NCBI RefSeq assembly: GCF_000230895.2
Contig: NC_016604.1
Location: 2,046,001-2,110,000, forward strand
Origin: Mycolicibacterium rhodesiae NBB3
GTDB taxonomy: Bacteria; Actinomycetota; Actinomycetes; Mycobacteriales; Mycobacteriaceae
Length of the DNA: 64,000 nt
Direction: 5' to 3'
Below the pieces are notes generated by a model that was not told the DNA's origin, did not search any database, and saw nothing but the letters and a program-made list of their open reading frames with translations. This document shows, one piece after another, positions 35,413-43,359 of this stretch. The translations under genes were made by a program, and so were the position numbers. Position 1 is the first letter of the stretch, and every line of letters starts with the position of its first letter.

Positions 35413-36378
35413 CGGGCGCTGGTATTCCGCGACGGCGACCAGATTCTGCTGCTGTCGCGCAGCGGCAAAGACCTCGGCAGATACTTCCCGGAGCTGCTCG
35501 ACGCCCTTCGCGACGAGTTGGCATCGCGGTGCGTGCTCGACGGCGAGGTCGTCGTGCCGCGCGAGATCGACGGACGTGTCCGGCTGGACTGGGAGTCGCT
35601 GTCGCAACGCATCCATCCGGCGGCCAGCCGGATCAAGCTCTTGGCCGAGCAGACGCCGGCGCACTTCATCGGATTCGACGCGCTCGCCACCGGCGACGCG
35701 TCGCTGCTCTCCGAGCCGTTCCGGGTCCGCCGGAAGGCCTTGTCGGACGCGGTGAACGAGAAGACCTGGTGTCACGTCACCCGAACAACCGAGGATCCCG
35801 AGCAGGGGGCGCAATGGCTTGACACCTTCGAGGGCGCCGGCCTGGACGGCGTGATCGCCAAGCGGCTCGACGGGCACTACCTGCCCGGTAAGCGGGATAT
35901 GGTGAAGGTCAAACATGCCCGCGATGCCGACTGTGTGGCCATCGGGTATCGCGTCCACAAGAGCGGCGAAGGCGTCGGATCAATCTTGCTCGGCCTGTAT
36001 CGCGACGACGGCGAACTCCAGATGGTCGGTGGCGCAGCATCATTCAGCGTAAAGGCGCGCATAAAGTTGCTGGCCGACCTGGAGCCGCTACGTGAGGGTG
36101 ACCAAGTCAACGACGGCGAGCCCAGCCGGTGGAACTCGGCTGCCGACAAGCGCTGGATTCCGGTGCGCCCGGAGAAGGTCTGCGAGGTCGCCTACGACCA
36201 GATGGAAGGGAACACGGTGGCCGGAGCCGGAGGGCCGGCGACATCAGGGGCGAGCAAGCGCTTCCGGCATGCGGTCAAATTCATCCGCTGGCGGCCCGAC
36301 CGTGAGCCGTCCAGTTGCACCTTCGATCAGCTCGACGTTCCCCTGAATTACGATCTCTACGACGTGCTGGAGCCCTGA
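35413..36378 (+). pseudogene. ligC1: LigC-type DNA ligase, 3' fragment (split by mobile element)
   Basis: 321 codons that continue the ligase begun at 26019, from Arg of KWDGFR to the end: RALVFRDGDQILLLSRSGKD, VLDGEVVV, the FIGFDALATGD strand, GVIAKRL, MVKVKH and the OB-fold RWRPDREPSSCTFDQLDVP. The AMP-accepting lysine lies in the other fragment, so this part alone cannot form the ligase-adenylate. The frame is open upstream into the element (from 35218, antisense to the small recombinase), so a hybrid protein could be made, but it would still lack the lysine. It ends 1 bp before the PrimPolC-like gene. It is less related to the other two ligases of the window than they are to each other. 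Confidence 0.88.
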
Positions 36379-36379
36379 C

Positions 36380-37426
36380 ATGGCAAGTAAGGCCGAGGAA
36401 ATCGACGTCGACGGCATTGCCGTCCGGCTGACCAACCGTGACAAGCCGTACTTCCCGAAGCTGGGTTCGGCGGGTACCAAGGGCGCGCTGTTCGACTACT
36501 ACCTCGCGGTCGCCGATCGCATGGTCGCACTGTTGCGCGACAGGCCGGTTCATCTGCAGCGCTTCCCCGATGGCATCGATGGCGAGGAGATCTACCAGAA
36601 ACGGGTGCCCCAGAAGCATCCCGACTACCTGGAGACCTGCACGGTGACCTTCCCGTCGGGTCGAACTGCGGACGCGCTCAAGATCACTCACCCGTCCGCG
36701 ATCGCATGGGCCGCGCAGATGGGCACCATCACGCTGCATCCGTGGCAAGTACGCTGCCCTGACACCGAACACCCCGACGAGCTGAGGATCGATCTCGATC
36801 CGCAGCCCGGCACGGCGTTTGACGAGGCCCGCCAGGTCGCGCTCGACGTGCTCAAGCCGGTGCTCGACGAACTCGGAATTGTCGGCTACCCGAAGACTTC
36901 CGGCGGGCGCGGCATTCACGTTTTCGTGAGGATCAAAACCGACTGGGATTTCATCGAAGTGCGCCGCGCCGGAATCGCATTGGCGCGTGAGGTCGAGCGG
37001 CGGGCGCCGGATGCGGTGACCACCTCCTGGTGGAAGGAGGAGCGCGGAAAGCGGATCTTCATCGACTACAACCAGAACGCTCGCGACCGCACCTTCGCGT
37101 CGGCGTATTCGGCTCGTAAGACCGCGATCGCGACGGTGTCGACCCCGCTGAGCTGGGAAGAACTGCGCGATGCCGAACCCGACGACTACACCATCGCAAC
37201 GGTGCCTGATCTTGTTGCGTCCCGGCAGGATCCGTGGGCCGACATTGATTCGGTGGCGCAGTCGCTCGAGCCGCTGTTGGAGATGGTTCATACCGACGAA
37301 TCCGAGCGTGGGCTCGGCGACCTGCCGTATCCGCCGAGCTATCCGAAGATGCCGGGGGAGCCGCCCCGCGTTCAGCCGAGCAAGAAGGTGGCGGCGAACT
37401 GGGATGACGATGGAAATCCGGTCTAA
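36380..37426 (+). CDS. Primase-polymerase, PrimPolC / LigD polymerase-domain type
   Basis: 348 aa archaeo-eukaryotic primase superfamily protein standing alone, without ligase or nuclease domains. The start LTNRDKPYFPK and LQRFPDGIDG are typical of LigD-POL domains. Metal ligands are in ELRIDLDPQPG (Asp-x-Asp), the substrate His in KTSGGRGIHVFV and a third acid in RIFIDYNQNARDRT. Such enzymes fill short gaps with ribonucleotides in base-excision and end-joining repair, and mycobacterial PrimPolC works beside LigC (established). Here its LigC partner gene is split by the element; the single base between them shows that they were co-translated. Confidence 0.92.
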   Translation: MASKAEEIDVDGIAVRLTNRDKPYFPKLGSAGTKGALFDYYLAVADRMVALLRDRPVHLQRFPDGIDGEEIYQKRVPQKHPDYLETCTVTFPSGRTADALKITHPSAIAWAAQMGTITLHPWQVRCPDTEHPDELRIDLDPQPGTAFDEARQVALDVLKPVLDELGIVGYPKTSGGRGIHVFVRIKTDWDFIEVRRAGIALAREVERRAPDAVTTSWWKEERGKRIFIDYNQNARDRTFASAYSARKTAIATVSTPLSWEELRDAEPDDYTIATVPDLVASRQDPWADIDSVAQSLEPLLEMVHTDESERGLGDLPYPPSYPKMPGEPPRVQPSKKVAANWDDDGNPV

Positions 37427-37573
37427 CGCTCCGTCAGCCGAGTTCTTACCCGAAGATGACAGACGGCGATTTGGGTCGCGAATGCGTGGCTGCGGGGGTT
37501 TCATAGTGGTGGGGCTGGGAAGAGAGTGCAGAATCTGCATGAACCGGGGAGTCCAGAAAGGCGTGTAAACGTC

Positions 37574-38440
37574 ATGACGGAAAACTTGACACCGCACTTC
37601 GAAGAGGTGCAGGCGCATTACGACCTGTCCGACGACTTCTTCCGCCTCTTTCTCGACCCGACCATGACGTACAGCTGCGCGTATTTCGATCGGCTCCGCG
37701 ATATACCGCTGGAACAGGCGCAGCTGGCCAAGATGGACCTGGCGCTCGGCAAGCTTGGTCTGCGATCGGGGATGACGCTGCTGGACATCGGCTGTGGATG
37801 GGGTGGCACGATGCGCCGCGCGATCGAGAAGTTCGATGTCAACGTCATCGGGTTGACGCTGTCCGAACACCAGCACGGTCACGTCCAGAAGATGTTCGAC
37901 GAGATGGACACCGAGCGGAGCAGACGGGTGCTGCTGCACGGGTGGGAAGAGTTCGACGAGCCCGTCGACCGCATCGTCTCGATCGGCGCCTTCGAGCATT
38001 TCGGCTACGACCGGTACGACGCGTTTTTCGCGATGGCCAATCGTGTCCTGCCCGACGACGGAGTGATGCTGCTGCACACGATCACCATGCTCACCCCGGA
38101 GCAGATCGTCGAGCACGGCCTGGTGATGGATGAAGGGATGGCGAGCTTCAACGATTTCATCGCCACCGAGATTTTTCCCGGCGGCCAGTTGCCTGCGATC
38201 GAGATCGTCGAGTTCCACTCGTCGAAGATGGGCTTCAACCTGGCCCGCAGGCAATCGCTTCGGCTGCATTACGCCAGGACTCTTGACCTTTGGGCCGCGG
38301 CGCTGAAGGAACACCATGACGAGGCCGTCAGAATTCAGTCCGAAGAGGTCTACCAGCGCTACATGCGGTATCTCACGGGTTGCGCCGATGCGTTCCGTGC
38401 AGGCTATATCGATCTGAACCAGTTCACTTTGAAGAAGTAG
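37574..38440 (+). CDS. Cyclopropane/mycolic acid methyltransferase (CmaA/MmaA family)
   Basis: 288 aa SAM-dependent methyltransferase acting on meromycolate double bonds. Start chosen at ATG 37574, which opens MTENLTPHFEEVQAHYDLSDDFFRLFLDPTMTYSCAYF, the conserved family N-terminus. SAM site LLDIGCGWGGTMRRAIEKF, then GLTLSEHQHGHVQ and the active-site segment AFEHFGYDRYDAFF. Length matches CmaA/MmaA/UmaA enzymes. Which modification (cyclopropane, hydroxy, methyl) it makes cannot be told. Confidence 0.92.
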   Translation: MTENLTPHFEEVQAHYDLSDDFFRLFLDPTMTYSCAYFDRLRDIPLEQAQLAKMDLALGKLGLRSGMTLLDIGCGWGGTMRRAIEKFDVNVIGLTLSEHQHGHVQKMFDEMDTERSRRVLLHGWEEFDEPVDRIVSIGAFEHFGYDRYDAFFAMANRVLPDDGVMLLHTITMLTPEQIVEHGLVMDEGMASFNDFIATEIFPGGQLPAIEIVEFHSSKMGFNLARRQSLRLHYARTLDLWAAALKEHHDEAVRIQSEEVYQRYMRYLTGCADAFRAGYIDLNQFTLKK

Positions 38441-38525
38441 CTGAATTTCATTCGGATAGCGTTGCGGGACAACATCTCCAACTGAATTGTCCGCAGGCTG
38501 CGTAGCGCCTGTCTACCATCGAGAG

Positions 38526-39254
38526 ATGGCATTCGATGCGCCGTTACCGCGCAGAATCACTGTCCGCCTGCTCGCTGTCGCGTTGACGGTCACTGTTATG
38601 TGGTTAATGCCCAACGGTGTTCCCGCCGCGAAGGCTCAGGGGTGTCCCGATATCGAGGTGATCTTCGCCCGCGGGACCAATGATCCGCCCGGAATCGGGC
38701 TTGTCGGCCAGGGATTCGTCGATGCGCTGCGGTCCAAGGTCGGGGACCGATCGGTCGGTGTGTATGCGGTGAACTATGCCGCAACCTTCAACTTCCTTCG
38801 CGCCGCCGAAGGTGCCGCCGATGCGAACAATCACGCACAGTTCATGGCGACCAACTGTCCGGACACCAAGCTCGTACTCGGCGGATTCTCCCAGGGCGCG
38901 GCCGTCGTCGACCTCATGCTCGGCGTCGCCCCCAACGTCGCCGCCATCGCGGGCGTGAACGCGATACCGGGCCTCAACAACATCCCAGGTCTCGACCTCA
39001 ACGCGCTTGCCACCCCGATACCCCCGGCAGCCGCCGACCGGGTGGCCGCCGTCGCGGTGTTCGGCAACCCGTTGGGCAGGGTCATGGGTCCGCTGAACGT
39101 GCTCAGCCCCGGCTTCGGCGCCAGGACCATCGACCTGTGCAATGCCAACGACCCGATCTGTGACAAGGGCGACCTGACCAACCGGGCGCCGCACCACGAG
39201 TACGTGCCAGGAATGACTGATCAGGCAGCGACGTTCGTCGCGGGTCTCGTCTAG
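38526..39254 (+). CDS. Cutinase-family secreted serine esterase
   Basis: 242 aa. Signal peptide (RRITVRLLAVALTVTVMWLMP, cleavage after AKAQ) then the alpha/beta-hydrolase cutinase fold. Catalytic serine in LVLGGFSQGAAV, aspartate in CNANDPICDKG and histidine in APHHEYV; two cysteine pairs (CPDIEV / NCPDT and CNAN / ICD) give the family disulphides. Mycobacterial cutinase-like proteins hydrolyse lipids and phospholipids at the envelope. ATG 38526 has a GAGAG just upstream; the longer open frame would bury the signal peptide. Confidence 0.93.
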   Translation: MAFDAPLPRRITVRLLAVALTVTVMWLMPNGVPAAKAQGCPDIEVIFARGTNDPPGIGLVGQGFVDALRSKVGDRSVGVYAVNYAATFNFLRAAEGAADANNHAQFMATNCPDTKLVLGGFSQGAAVVDLMLGVAPNVAAIAGVNAIPGLNNIPGLDLNALATPIPPAAADRVAAVAVFGNPLGRVMGPLNVLSPGFGARTIDLCNANDPICDKGDLTNRAPHHEYVPGMTDQAATFVAGLV

Positions 39255-39283
39255 TCGGGACGTGTCCGACGCCTGGTGTAGTG

Positions 39284-39299
39284 TCGAACACATGTTCGA
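39284..39299. promoter_or_regulatory. LexA (SOS) box
   Basis: TCGAACACATGTTCGA is a perfect match to the mycobacterial LexA consensus TCGAAC-N4-GTTCGA. It overlaps the ATG of the 13E12 gene (ATG at 39292), so LexA would sit directly on the transcription start region of a leaderless or short-leader mRNA. Confidence 0.9.
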
Positions 39300-40578
39300 T
39301 TCAGGGGTGACTGTCGATCCGCTCGCGTACGAGGCAGTGCTGGTCGAACGGATCGCGGAGTTGGAGCGCAGCAAGTCGGTGGCCGCTGCCGAGCAGGCCA
39401 GAGTCACCGCGGATTTGGACACCGCGCGCCGCGCGCGGGAGGCGGCTGAGGGGATGCCCGCCGCCAAGCGCGGTCGGGGCCTTGGCGCCGAGATCGCGTT
39501 GGCCCGCCACGATGCGCCGAACCGAGGCGGTCGGCATCTGGGGTTCGCGCGGGCGCTGGTCCATGAGATGCCCCATACCTTGGCGGCGTTGTCCTCAGGT
39601 GCGCTCTCGGAATGGCGCGCGACGTTGATCGTGCGCGAGTCGGCGTGTCTGTCGCTGGGGGATCGGCGCAGGTTGGATGTCGAGATGTGTGCTGATCCTG
39701 CGGAGTTGGCCGGCAAGGGCGACAAGCGCATCGAGGCCGACGCCAAGGCCATCGCCTACCGGCTGGACCCGCAGGCCGTGGTGGACAGGGCGGTGCGGGC
39801 GCAGTCCGAGCGCACCGTGACCGTGCGGCCGGCCCCGGACACGATGACCTACGTGACCGCGTTGTTGCCGATGGTGCAGGGGGTGTCGGTGTATGCCGCG
39901 CTCAAGCGCGCCGCCGACATCAACTGCGATGACCGCTGCCGGGGTCAGGTGATGGCCGACACGCTGGTCGAGCGGGTCACCGGTCGGCCCGCCGAGGTCG
40001 CGGTTCCTGTCGCGGTCAACCTCGTCATGACCGATGAGACGCTGCTCGGTGGCGCCACGACACCGGCGCACATTCCCGGATATGGGCCGGTGCCCGCGGC
40101 GATCGCGTGTCGGTTGGCCGGCGACGCGATCGCTGACGAGCAGTCCAAGGCCACCCTGCGTCGGCTCTATCGCCACCCGGACTCGGGGGCTCTGGTGGCG
40201 ATGGAATCGCGGTCGCGGCTGTTTCCCAAGGGGTTGGCGCAGTTCATCGCGTTCCGTGATGACACCTGCCGCACACCGTATTGCGACGCCCGGATCCGGC
40301 ATACCGATCACGCCACCCCCCATGCGCGCGGCGGGCCCACCGCCGCGGCCAATGGTTTGGGCGAGTGTGAGGCCTGCAATTACGCCAAGGAAGCACCGGG
40401 CTGGCGCGTGCACACCTTCGACGACGACGGGCAGCGGCATAAGGCCGAGTACCTCACCCCGACCGGCGCGCGCCACCAATCACAGGCACCGCCACTGCTC
40501 AACGACGTCGTAATGTTCAAACCCAGTGCGGTCGAAGCACTGTTGACCAACCACCTCGCCGGGTTGGCAGCCGCCTAG
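39292..40578 (+). CDS. 13E12-repeat family protein (DUF222 with HNH nuclease domain)
   Basis: 428 aa. The N-terminal ~320 residues are the DUF222 region (VERIAELERSKSVAAAEQARV, ARALVHEMPHTLAALSSGALSEWRATLIV). The C-terminal HNH nuclease is CRTPYCDARIRHTDHATPHARGG, then NGLGECEACNYAKEAPGW, with the zinc cysteines and the catalytic His in place. These genes are repeated in mycobacterial genomes and several are in the SOS regulon; the consensus LexA box on the start codon fits. ATG 39292 was taken instead of the upstream start at 39262 because of that box and because DUF222 proteins start here. The stop overlaps the kinase stop by 3 bp on the other strand. Confidence 0.9.
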   Translation: MFDSGVTVDPLAYEAVLVERIAELERSKSVAAAEQARVTADLDTARRAREAAEGMPAAKRGRGLGAEIALARHDAPNRGGRHLGFARALVHEMPHTLAALSSGALSEWRATLIVRESACLSLGDRRRLDVEMCADPAELAGKGDKRIEADAKAIAYRLDPQAVVDRAVRAQSERTVTVRPAPDTMTYVTALLPMVQGVSVYAALKRAADINCDDRCRGQVMADTLVERVTGRPAEVAVPVAVNLVMTDETLLGGATTPAHIPGYGPVPAAIACRLAGDAIADEQSKATLRRLYRHPDSGALVAMESRSRLFPKGLAQFIAFRDDTCRTPYCDARIRHTDHATPHARGGPTAAANGLGECEACNYAKEAPGWRVHTFDDDGQRHKAEYLTPTGARHQSQAPPLLNDVVMFKPSAVEALLTNHLAGLAAA

Positions 40579-42794
40579 TCCCCGGTGCGCTCGACCCGAG
40601 AATCGAAGTCGCTGTTGAACGGGCAGGCCCCGGTAATGGTGTAGTGCCCGTTTCCGGTGAGCAGTGTGATCGGATCCTGCGGCGGCGACGGCAACGGATA
40701 CTGCAGCGTGATCTCGCGATGCGCGGGTCCACCCTCCTTGCACGTTGAGTCCGACGTCTTGTTCGCCAGCACGAACTGGTTCTTGGCGAAGGTCAGAATC
40801 TTGACGTCGTTCGGAGTCAGCCAGTAGCTCAGGCAGCGGTCGCCGGTGCGCAGGCAATAGGTCTGGATGTCGAAGCTCACGTCAGCGCTGCGGTTACCGT
40901 CCTTGTAGGTATCGACCTCCTGATAGCGGCCGTACAGCGCCTGCGCAGGCGACGGCACGCGGGCGGGCAGCGTCGCGGGGTCGACGATCGAGACGCCGCT
41001 CTCGGCGTCTCCCGTGCGGGTGAACGTCACCGGCCGGTTGCTGGCGCAGTTGGGGTTCGGCGAACGGACGACGAACTCGCCCTCCAGCGACCCGTCTGAC
41101 TGCGGCTGCAGGGACAACGATTCCCAGAGCTCCGTGGAGCCCGCGCCCGAGCAGCTGCCCTGCTTGGCGTTCACCGACTCCCATTGGCCATCTATCTGGT
41201 CGAAGACCAATGCCGTTGCGGCGCTGAGGGATCCGTTGACCTTGGTCGCGCTCGCCACGCACTTGCCGTTGTCGCACGCGGACTTGAACGCCCACGTCTC
41301 GTTGCCGCCGGACGCATTCTGGAACGGCTGACCGTTGGGCTGGGTGGGTGCACCGAAGTTGGCCGAGTATGTGCCGTTCAGGCCGGTGCCCGGCGGAGCG
41401 GCTTGGCGACCGGGATCTGAATCTTCGCCGCCGCTCAGGACGAGCATGATGGTCGCGACTGCCGCGATGATCATCACCAGTGCAATCGGGACGACGACCG
41501 ACGTGCGCCGGTACCACGGCCACCGCGCATCCTCGCCGGCCCCCTTGTCCTGCGCGGGGAAATCTGGCGGTGGAACCTCCGCCGGCCGGGCCGTGGTGGG
41601 TGCGGACGCGCTCTCGACATGCGCATCGGGCGCACCGAGGTGCGTTGGCGCCCAAGCCTTTTCGACGTGGTCGGGCGTACCGGCCTGAGTCGGTGCCCAC
41701 GGTGGCTGCAGGCCCTGCTCGGCCGGCTGGGCTTGGGTTGGCGCCCAAGCCTTTTCGATGTGCTCGGGCGTACCGGCCTTGGTCGGCGCCCACTGCGGTG
41801 GTGCCTTTTCAGCCGGTCGGGCCTGGGTCGCGTCTGCGGCCGGCTCCGCCTTTTCGGCCGACCGGGCCTGCGTCTTGTGCCAGTGCTTTTCGGTGTCTTC
41901 CTCCTGAAAAGCGCGCGTCATGGCAACGGGTGCATCGTCCGGTGTGGTTTGCCGCGAACCAGATTTGGGCTGCGTGCCGACGCTGGTAGCGATCGCCGCC
42001 TGCGCCGCGCGGGCCATCTCCGTCGTGGTGGTATACCGATCCTCGGGATCCTTGGCCATCCCGGCGGCGATCACCTTGTCGAGCTCAGCCGACACCCCAG
42101 GAATCTTGAGCGACACCCGCGGCGGCGGCGCCGTGAGGTGTCCGGCGATCTGCTGCTCGACGCTCTCCCCGGGGAAGGGACGGCTAGATGTGAGGCATTC
42201 GTACAGCACGCAGGTCAAAGCGTAGATGTCCGAACGGGTGTCGGACTGGCCGGTGGTGAAGCGCTCGGGCGCCATGTACGGCCATGTGCCGACCACGTTT
42301 CCGGTGGCCGTCAGCTTGGTCTCACCGGCGGCGCGGGCGATGCCGAAGTCGATCAGATACGAGAAGTCGTCCTCGGCGACCAGAATGTTGGACGGCTTCA
42401 CATCGCGGTGCACAAGGCCGATCTTGTGGGCGGCGTTGAGTGCCGACGCGATCTGCTCGATGATCTTCACCGCACGCGCAGGCGGGATAGGGCCGGCCTT
42501 GAGGACATGCTCGAGGTCCTGTCCTTCGATGAGCCGCATGTCCACATACAGCCGGCCCTCGATCTCGCCGAAGTTGTGGATGGGCACGACGTGTGGGTTG
42601 TTGAGACCCGCTGCGGCGAACGCTTCGTGGCGGAACCGCTCCTCGAAGACGGGATCCGCAGCCAGCTGGGCAGGCAGCACCTTCACCGCCACCACGCGGC
42701 GCGTGGCGGTGTCGAATGCCTTCCACACCTCACCCATGCCGCCGCGGCCGATCAACTCGACGAGGCGGTACCTGCCGAAGGGCGTGCCCTCCAC
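40575..42794 (-). CDS. Transmembrane Ser/Thr protein kinase (Pkn family)
   Basis: 739 aa. The kinase domain (6-268) has GRGGMGEV, Lys38, HRDVKPSN (Asp131), DFG at 149-151 and an activation loop with several threonines (159-169). A juxtamembrane linker of about 150 residues carries repeats of WAPTxA...EHxEKAWAPTQ. One membrane helix (431-454) leads to an extracellular domain of ~285 residues with eight or more cysteines (CDNGKC, SCSGAG, YCLRTGDRC). The GTG at 42794 follows an AGGAGG (42799-42804) by 4 bases; a TTG 24 bases upstream is the alternative. The outside domain probably senses an envelope signal; ligand unknown. Confidence 0.92.
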   Translation of the reverse strand: MEGTPFGRYRLVELIGRGGMGEVWKAFDTATRRVVAVKVLPAQLAADPVFEERFRHEAFAAAGLNNPHVVPIHNFGEIEGRLYVDMRLIEGQDLEHVLKAGPIPPARAVKIIEQIASALNAAHKIGLVHRDVKPSNILVAEDDFSYLIDFGIARAAGETKLTATGNVVGTWPYMAPERFTTGQSDTRSDIYALTCVLYECLTSSRPFPGESVEQQIAGHLTAPPPRVSLKIPGVSAELDKVIAAGMAKDPEDRYTTTTEMARAAQAAIATSVGTQPKSGSRQTTPDDAPVAMTRAFQEEDTEKHWHKTQARSAEKAEPAADATQARPAEKAPPQWAPTKAGTPEHIEKAWAPTQAQPAEQGLQPPWAPTQAGTPDHVEKAWAPTHLGAPDAHVESASAPTTARPAEVPPPDFPAQDKGAGEDARWPWYRRTSVVVPIALVMIIAAVATIMLVLSGGEDSDPGRQAAPPGTGLNGTYSANFGAPTQPNGQPFQNASGGNETWAFKSACDNGKCVASATKVNGSLSAATALVFDQIDGQWESVNAKQGSCSGAGSTELWESLSLQPQSDGSLEGEFVVRSPNPNCASNRPVTFTRTGDAESGVSIVDPATLPARVPSPAQALYGRYQEVDTYKDGNRSADVSFDIQTYCLRTGDRCLSYWLTPNDVKILTFAKNQFVLANKTSDSTCKEGGPAHREITLQYPLPSPPQDPITLLTGNGHYTITGACPFNSDFDSRVERTGD

Positions 42795-42954
42795 TACGCC
42801 TCCTGGGGACTGCAGCAAATCCGCAGCTTCACAGTCTTCACCATCGGGCAGCCGCCCGGTCCTGTATTAGAGATTGAAGCTGCCGTCGACATACCGCAAC
42901 CCGCAAGACGTGTCCGGATCCGCAAGTTTCTTTCCTCCGCCGTGCGAGGTTGAG

Positions 42955-43033
42955 GTCAGGCGCGGTGCAAAGCCTGACTAGTCCTTGAGAACGCAAAGCA
43001 ACCATATTGTGGGCCGGGTAGGGATGCTACCCG
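42955..43033. other. Intergenic hairpins upstream of the Pro/Thr-rich protein gene
   Basis: The 565-bp stretch 42795-43359 holds no large gene. It contains two perfect 7-bp hairpins: GTCAGGC with GCCTGAC (42955-42978) and CGGGTAG with CTACCCG (43015-43033, 5-base loop). They may be terminator or leader structures. Two overlapping short ORFs follow at 43060 and 43143. The promoter of the kinase must also lie in its left part. Confidence 0.4.
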
Positions 43034-43059
43034 CCGTCAATATTTGCTGTTTTCGATGA

Positions 43060-43143
43060 ATGTGTGGCATGGGGGGCCGCTGGCTGCGAGAATTCGACGA
43101 TCTGGAGCGTTCGGGGGAACACCAGCTTGAAGGGGGTACCTGA
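43060..43143 (+). CDS. Short leader ORF 1 (27 codons)
   Basis: MCGMGGRWLREFDDLERS to a stop that overlaps the next ATG (TGATG). It could be a coupled leader peptide of the ORF at 43143. No known motif; support is only the coupling. Confidence 0.25.
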   Translation: MCGMGGRWLREFDDLERSGEHQLEGGT

Positions 43144-43244
43144 TGTCGGTGTCCGGTCGGCCCGTGACGGGTCTGTCGACGGCCGCTTCGTTGCCCGCTT
43201 TTGTTGCCAACGCCGGTGTCTGGCTTGCGCCATCGATCATGTGA
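43143..43244 (+). CDS. Short leader ORF 2 (33 codons), hydrophobic
   Basis: MSVSGRPVTGLSTAASLP continuing into a hydrophobic end (AFVANAGVWLAPSIM). An AAGGGGG lies about 6 bases before the ATG, and the ORF overlaps the previous stop. It may be a small membrane peptide or a leader of the downstream gene; no family recognised. Confidence 0.35.
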   Translation: MSVSGRPVTGLSTAASLPAFVANAGVWLAPSIM

Positions 43245-43359
43245 TTTGGGGAACGACAATGCACGATTCACACGCACTCCGACGTGTCCAAGAAAAATCC
43301 AAGACTGACAACCGATGCTCACGACAATCAGCGAGCCGAATCAGCAGGAGCAGGTCGTT

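Noticed and set aside
35218..36378. Open frame running from the element into the ligase 3' fragment, as a new fusion gene
   Set aside because: The added N-terminus is antisense to the small recombinase and looks random; the catalytic lysine is still missing. Kept only as a remark under the pseudogene.
36281..38317. 678-residue open frame antisense to the primase-polymerase and methyltransferase genes
   Set aside because: Composition is typical of a high-GC shadow frame (His/Arg/Val/Asp-rich) with no motif; both genes on the plus strand have clear domains.
41619..42953. 444-residue open frame opposite the Ser/Thr kinase
   Set aside because: It mirrors the kinase codons and has no domain; the kinase is unmistakable.
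43090..43145. Possible c-di-AMP (ydaO-type) riboswitch because of CGGGGGAAC
   Set aside because: The second conserved block and the long pairing stems of that class are not found; short ORFs explain the region equally well.
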